The notes under the pieces: model-generated
What the model saw: only the letters and a program-made list of their open reading frames with translations
Told to the model about the DNA's origin: nothing
Databases searched by the model: none
Program-made: the position numbers and the translations under genes
In this document: one piece after another, positions 51,279-55,464 of the stretch
Layout of the letters: each line of letters starts with the position of its first letter
Numbering within the stretch: the stretch's first letter is position 1
DNA from: Acetatifactor sp.
GTDB taxonomy: Bacteria > Bacillota > Clostridia > Lachnospirales > Lachnospiraceae
Assembly (NCBI GenBank): GCA_022511385.1
Contig: JAFLRN010000011.1
Coordinates: forward strand, 1-55,464
Length of the DNA stretch: 55,464 nucleotides
Direction: 5' to 3'

Positions 51279-52874
51279 ATGCTGATTGTAGATTTGAACA
51301 AAGAGAACTTTGAATATGACGTGCAGGCGTTGGTGAAGGTCTTTTATCCCGAGGAACAGGTGACTGTGCTGACACCTGCGACCAGGGAGGACAGAAGACG
51401 GGAACTGGCTGGAGAGGCTCGGTTGAAGATAGAAATCAGGGAGAATGGGGCAGAGCTTGTGCTGGACGGCGGGCACTGCTCCTTTCAATGGCCTGAAAAT
51501 CGGGATGTCTGCCTGATAGACCAGAGCAAAGAGCAAGAAAGAAAAGAGTGTAATAACTGTCCATCAGATCAATCGGAAGGTGAAAAGCATAAGGAGTGTC
51601 CATCAGACTGGCTAGAGAGTAATGAGGATGAAGACCTTCGGCAGGAGATTGCGAACAGAGGGTTTAAGGACGGTTTCAAGCGCTTTCTCTATAATGTGTT
51701 AAGTCGGGCCACAGGAAAGACGTTGCCATGGGGGAATCTCACGGGCATTCGGCCAACCAAGATCGCCTATGGAATGCTGGAGCAGGGCAGGAGTGACCGC
51801 TTTATATTGGCGTATTATAAGCAGAATCATTATGTGAGCAGGGAGAAGGCTGAACTTTCTCTGGAGATCGCCAAGCGGGAGAGACGGCTTTTGTCAGGAA
51901 TCCATTATCAGGGAGGCTACAGCCTTTACATAGGGATTCCCTTCTGTCCTACAACATGCCTGTACTGTTCCTTCACCTCTTTTCCCATTGCAGGATACCG
52001 GGATTTGGTGGAGAAATATCTGGACTGTCTGATCCGGGAGATGGAGCTGACGGCTCATGTAATGAAGGGACAAATATTGGACAGTGTCTACATCGGAGGC
52101 GGAACGCCCACGACCTTAGAACCGGGGCAGATAGACCGGCTGCTGACAAAATTAAAGAGTCTCTTTGACTTTTCTACAGTCCAAGAATTTACCGTGGAAG
52201 CGGGACGGGCGGACAGCATTACGGAGGATAAGCTGAAGGTTTTATACGCCCACGGGGTGAATCGGATCTCCGTAAATCCTCAGACCATGAAGCAGGAGAC
52301 ACTGGATGTGATCGGCAGGCGGGCCAGCGTGACACAGGTGGAGCAGGCTTATGCCCTGGCGCGGAAGGTGGGCTTTGACAATATTAACATGGACCTGATC
52401 CTGGGATTGCCCGGGGAGCTAGAAACAGATGTACAGCATACCATCGACCGGGTGGTGGAGCTTGCACCGGACAGCCTGACAGTCCATTCCCTGGCCATTA
52501 AACGGGCTTCAAAACTAAACCAATGGATACAGGAGAAGGGTGTGGACATGCTGCACAACACCGACGAGACCATGGCCATTGCCGCAGAGGGGGCGAGACG
52601 GCTGGGACTGGTGCCCTATTATCTCTACCGGCAGAAAAACATGTCCGGCAATTTTGAGAACGTGGGCTACGCCAGGGAAGGGAAGCTGGGACTGTACAAT
52701 ATTCTCATCATGGAGGAAGTGCAGACCATAGTAGCTTTGGGGGCAGGGAGCATCTCAAAAAGGGTGTATCCCGATGGACGGATCGAGCGGTGCGAAAATG
52801 TGAAGGAAGTTGCCCAATATATCGAGAGAATCGGGGAAATGATAGAGAGAAAACGTGTATTATTAGAGGATTGA
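51279..52874 (+). CDS. hemZ: Coproporphyrinogen dehydrogenase HemZ (radical SAM)
   Basis: 531 residues from ATG 51279 (GGGGAGAG upstream). Radical-SAM cluster motif in GIPFCPTTCLYCSFTSFPI (CxxxCxxC), YIGGGTPTTLEPGQIDRLL, FTVEAGRADSITEDKL, NMDLILGLPGELETDVQHT. HemZ-type enzymes are annotated as oxygen-independent coproporphyrinogen oxidases, though haem activity is doubtful in many anaerobes. An internal charged insert (about residues 85-120, with a repeated CPSD sequence) is unusual. Confidence 0.93.
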   Translation: MLIVDLNKENFEYDVQALVKVFYPEEQVTVLTPATREDRRRELAGEARLKIEIRENGAELVLDGGHCSFQWPENRDVCLIDQSKEQERKECNNCPSDQSEGEKHKECPSDWLESNEDEDLRQEIANRGFKDGFKRFLYNVLSRATGKTLPWGNLTGIRPTKIAYGMLEQGRSDRFILAYYKQNHYVSREKAELSLEIAKRERRLLSGIHYQGGYSLYIGIPFCPTTCLYCSFTSFPIAGYRDLVEKYLDCLIREMELTAHVMKGQILDSVYIGGGTPTTLEPGQIDRLLTKLKSLFDFSTVQEFTVEAGRADSITEDKLKVLYAHGVNRISVNPQTMKQETLDVIGRRASVTQVEQAYALARKVGFDNINMDLILGLPGELETDVQHTIDRVVELAPDSLTVHSLAIKRASKLNQWIQEKGVDMLHNTDETMAIAAEGARRLGLVPYYLYRQKNMSGNFENVGYAREGKLGLYNILIMEEVQTIVALGAGSISKRVYPDGRIERCENVKEVAQYIERIGEMIERKRVLLED

Positions 52875-52940
52875 TTATTTAAAATTCAGACAAAATTGTT
52901 GGGTATTACGTGGATTTTGGGTGTGGCAAAAATGCTAAAA

Positions 52941-53148
52941 GTCCAACAAAAGTCCAACAGATTTTTTTGCAGTGGTACATCATAATACACCATAAAACAA
53001 TTTTCATCTCAAAGTCCAACAAAATCAGTGTGAATCCACAGATAGCTAAGGAGCGTTTCGGAAATAGTTAGAACGCTCCTTTTTGCGCCTTTCAAGCTGG
53101 ATTTTAGTCTTTTAACAGAATTTATTAGGCTGGGAGAGTCCAACAAAA
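52941..53148. repeat. GTCCAACAAAA repeats at the border of a second integrated element
   Basis: Four direct copies begin at 52941, 52952, 53014 and 53138; the first two are 11 bp apart. This mirrors the arm-site arrangement of the first element. The spacer 52875-53306 contains these repeats, a terminator, and short overlapping reading frames (for example ATG 53220, 22 codons) with no support. The element's core att site should be just after hemZ; it was not identified. Confidence 0.55.
53048..53084 (+). terminator. Rho-independent terminator downstream of hemZ
   Basis: AAGGAGCGTT (53048-53057) with AACGCTCCTT (53072-53081), 14-base loop, then TTT. Confidence 0.8.
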
Positions 53149-53306
53149 TAAAATGCACATTTGGTAACAGTCATTTCATTTATGGAAAAGGAGGTGTTGG
53201 ATAAGAGGGGCTCGGTCAAATGAGAAACGAGCAAGAAGCGAGCAATGATAATAAGGAAGATATATTATGCCTTCAGGAAAACCACTAACTTACAAGGAGG
53301 CATAAG

Positions 53307-54458
53307 ATGTCAGAATATCAACTACAAATCAAACAAGTGGTGGACTATCCACGCTGCCGCATATACAGGCAGTTTGTCCAGTCACTTATGGCAGACCGGA
53401 GCATTCGCATAGGCGGGGGTTCCGGTCTTTTTTATTTTACGGTTCTTTGCAGTTATGCAAACTTTCGTACTTCCTATCGTCGCATAGACGGGATCAGCTA
53501 CACAATCTATCCCGGCGAGTGGATCTGTACCATCAAAGAACTGGCTGACTGGTTCCGTACACACTTTCAGCGCCAGGCACTTGATATATTGGACGAGCTG
53601 CAGAAAAGGAACCTAATCTCTTATCTGTCCCTTGACCGGGGGAAGGTAGTCAAGTATAGAATACGGGACTGGAAAAACCATAACACAGTCTTGGATTACA
53701 ACTGCCCATGCCAGAAGGACACAGGCTTTTTCTTTATGCCGGTCACTACGGCAATGGAACTTGTAGGAGCCGGGCGGTGCTCTGAGCTGGACATTATACT
53801 GGACTTGTGGCTGTCCACCATCTACAACGACGGCCAGGTGCTGGGATCAGAGGTGGGACCGGTGGTCTATCTGCGGAACGGCACAGGTTGTCCGTTAGTG
53901 AACTACAATGAACTGGCTGCCCGCTGGGGAATCTCAAAAGCTACTGTTGGCAGGGTACTGAAAAAGTTTGAAAAACTGGACTACATATCATTGATAGCGT
54001 TCCCAGGTACAAAGGGCAGCGTCATTTATCTGCGAAATTACCTGTCCACCATGTTCCAGATATCGGATGTCCTGATTGATAAGGAGGAGGTTGCGATGGT
54101 ATTGAACATTAAGATCAGCCTGTCGGATGAAGATGGTGTCAAGGAAGAGGGCGTAACACTGGAGCCGGATATATGCGTTTCAGAAGAATTGTCCAGCGTA
54201 TCAAAATCGCACATGGAGTCTATCGTCAGAAAGATGGCGGAAATCCTTGATTCACAAGGGGTTTCCTGTTTCCGGTGCCAGAAAGCAAGATATAAGTTAT
54301 ATCCTTTATCGGACGACTGGGAAGGAAAATATTTATGCCGCCCGCGGGAGGCACTGGACAAACGTATTGGGATGGACGTTCACTGTGGAAACGATAAGCA
54401 GGTCTATACGTTTGAACTGACGCTCTCGCCTACAGGTGGGATGGAAAAGGAGGATTGA
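53307..54458 (+). CDS. Element-encoded replication-initiator/regulator-like DNA-binding protein
   Basis: 383 residues, ATG with AAGGAGG 8 bp upstream. A helical N-terminal domain (VDYPRCRIYRQFVQSLMADR; SGLFYFTVLCSYANFRTSYR) with a winged-helix region (GEWICTIKELADWFRTHFQR, QALDILDELQKRNLISYLSL) and a second winged helix (NYNELAARWGISKATVGRVL, KKFEKLDYISLIAFPG). The C-terminal half is variable with paired Cys near its end. This two-HTH plan occurs at the left end of Clostridial ICEs and prophages. Exact role (replication or control) unknown. Confidence 0.65.
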   Translation: MSEYQLQIKQVVDYPRCRIYRQFVQSLMADRSIRIGGGSGLFYFTVLCSYANFRTSYRRIDGISYTIYPGEWICTIKELADWFRTHFQRQALDILDELQKRNLISYLSLDRGKVVKYRIRDWKNHNTVLDYNCPCQKDTGFFFMPVTTAMELVGAGRCSELDIILDLWLSTIYNDGQVLGSEVGPVVYLRNGTGCPLVNYNELAARWGISKATVGRVLKKFEKLDYISLIAFPGTKGSVIYLRNYLSTMFQISDVLIDKEEVAMVLNIKISLSDEDGVKEEGVTLEPDICVSEELSSVSKSHMESIVRKMAEILDSQGVSCFRCQKARYKLYPLSDDWEGKYLCRPREALDKRIGMDVHCGNDKQVYTFELTLSPTGGMEKED

Positions 54459-54461
54459 AGG

Positions 54462-55001
54462 ATGACGAAGAAACAGAGGGAGATGGACATTGCTGCGAAT
54501 CCGTTATATCACGATACATGGAAACTGTTGAAGAAATACAGGGATGTGGTCTGGAGCCTGGAGCTGTCCGTACAGCAGGTACGCAACAGGTTTGAGATCG
54601 AGTATGGGAGTTCCATTGAGGACTTCCTGGAGTCAGTGTATCTGGCGGGGGTGGATCTTTCAGGGAGTGATATTGAACACCATGCCAAGTGCATAGAGCG
54701 CAGCCACCGGATGCTTAAGCTGCTGGACAGTTCCATTGAGCTGCTCCGGAATAAGCACAAGAACGGGGAGACCTACTACTGGCTCCTGTATTACACTTTC
54801 CTTTCCCCCCAGCAGTTAAAGAACGTGGAGGAGATCATAGAGCAGTTAAGACCCCACATCTGGGACATCAGCTTCCGCACCTATTACCGCAGGAGACAGG
54901 AGGCTATCGAGGCCCTGAGTTCCATTTTGTGGGGATATACCTCAAAGGAGAGCATGGAGATACTGGAGAAGTTCGTGCCGGAAACGGGGTCTGGCACATA
55001 A
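54462..55001 (+). CDS. Helical phage/ICE-type protein of unknown function
   Basis: 179 residues, RBS AGGAGG 6 bp upstream, 3 bp after the previous stop. Helical throughout (YHDTWKLLKKYRDVVWSLEL; LLDSSIELLRNKHKNGETYY) with a C-terminal sigma-region-4-like or transcription-regulator-like part (IWDISFRTYYRRRQEAIEAL). Resembles phage ArpU/DUF1492-type regulators in size and style, but not assigned. Confidence 0.5.
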   Translation: MTKKQREMDIAANPLYHDTWKLLKKYRDVVWSLELSVQQVRNRFEIEYGSSIEDFLESVYLAGVDLSGSDIEHHAKCIERSHRMLKLLDSSIELLRNKHKNGETYYWLLYYTFLSPQQLKNVEEIIEQLRPHIWDISFRTYYRRRQEAIEALSSILWGYTSKESMEILEKFVPETGSGT

Positions 55002-55084
55002 ATGTCATTAAAAGGAATGAAATTAGCACAGGTTTGTTCTTTTCCCGCAAACACCAGTACATTAAATTGGGTATGTTCAAGATG

Positions 55085-55131
55085 GTTTGCTGCAAATTTG
55101 CCTATATCCGGCATAGGCAAATTCGGCAAAC
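55085..55131. repeat. Long imperfect hairpin in the terminal gene-free region
   Basis: GTTTGC ... AATTTGCCTAT (55085-55105) is mirrored by ATAGGCAAATT ... GCAAAC (55113-55131) around a 7-base loop, with an unpaired TGCA/CG bulge. The rest of 55002-55464 is A-rich and shows no gene. Confidence 0.55.
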
Positions 55132-55464
55132 TATCAAAATCATAGCAAAACATAAAAGAATTAAAGTCTTGCTAAAAGCACGTAACAAGAGGTGTATTGG
55201 GAATCTTGGAATGGACACAGAAATTACATAGCTCACCGCAGAGTCTTAAGATGAACAAATCAGGAGAATGGAAAAGATTTTTCGTGAGATGAGGGAAGAA
55301 AGAAAAACTTCCAGAAAGTAATCATCCGCAAAAATTGTATTGGTCAAAAAGCAAAGTCAAAAAGCAAAAAGCATATTAAAAGATTTTAAAAGCATATTAA
55401 GGAGAAAAACTTGAGTTTCCGCACTTTGCAACAAAATAAAGAAAAAAGCTCTTAAGGGTGTCTC

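Noticed and set aside
1..55464. CRISPR arrays, rRNA and tRNA genes
   Set aside because: No regularly spaced repeats with unique spacers, no rRNA blocks and no TTCGA-type tRNA arm in a cloverleaf context were found by reading.

Overview
The window looks like chromosomal DNA from a motile, anaerobic, Gram-positive member of the Lachnospiraceae (Clostridia). Evidence: strong AGGAGG-type ribosome-binding sites, several GTG and TTG starts, no outer-membrane genes, a chemotaxis receptor, a HemZ-type coproporphyrinogen dehydrogenase, a bifunctional Rel protein next to apt, and Tn916-like integrase logic. The assignment is inferred from gene content and codon style, not from a marker gene.

Layout. 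1-7.5 kb holds the tail of a chemotaxis receptor, an unknown coiled-coil protein, a SulP-family transporter with a STAS domain, a secreted CAP-domain lipoprotein and an ECF sigma factor with a very long C-terminal extension. 7.5-11.6 kb holds a possible structured RNA, then a VTC-domain / DUF4956 / beta-helix lipoprotein module. 11.8-28.1 kb is a large exopolysaccharide locus of the Gram-positive Pel type. It opens with a decayed UDP-glucose dehydrogenase gene and a glycosyltransferase. A PqqD-like protein follows, translationally coupled to PelD. This PelD is fused to a short-chain dehydrogenase-like domain and keeps the c-di-GMP inhibitory-site motif RQTD in a degenerate GGDEF domain. Then come a PelE-like protein, a large membrane protein of unknown function, a DUF2194-like protein, PelF, PelG, a DUF2304 protein, GT4 and GT2 enzymes and a DUF4832 protein. 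A second DUF4832 protein, with a membrane anchor, lies convergently and overlaps the first by 68 coding bases.

29.6-37 kb looks like a peptide- or protein-maturation cassette. It contains a flippase fused to a nucleotidyltransferase, a 150-residue precursor-like protein whose N-terminus has a YxxP motif and an EGVYAASG segment, an ABC exporter, a PqqD-HPr-kinase-like fusion and an S26 peptidase of the Ser/His type. Lasso-peptide clusters combine PqqD, HPrK-like kinase, nucleotidyltransferase and ABC exporter in a similar way, but here no macrolactam synthetase is present and the putative substrate is a small protein. This cassette, and the stand-alone PqqD in front of the c-di-GMP receptor of the polysaccharide machine, is the best candidate for an undescribed system.

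37.1-53 kb is mainly housekeeping: purA, a LysR regulator, a HAD phosphatase, a SEC-C protein, a CBS protein, apt, rel, a glyoxalase-II-like hydrolase and hemZ. It is interrupted at 40.6-46.1 kb by a compact AT-rich mobilizable element with integrase, excisionase, relaxase, MobC-like protein and a Mor-like regulator, bounded by 56-bp imperfect direct repeats that form terminator-like hairpins. Behind hemZ the repeated GTCCAACAAAA motif and two phage/ICE-type genes mark the start of another integrated element that runs out of the window. No rRNA, tRNA or CRISPR array was seen.
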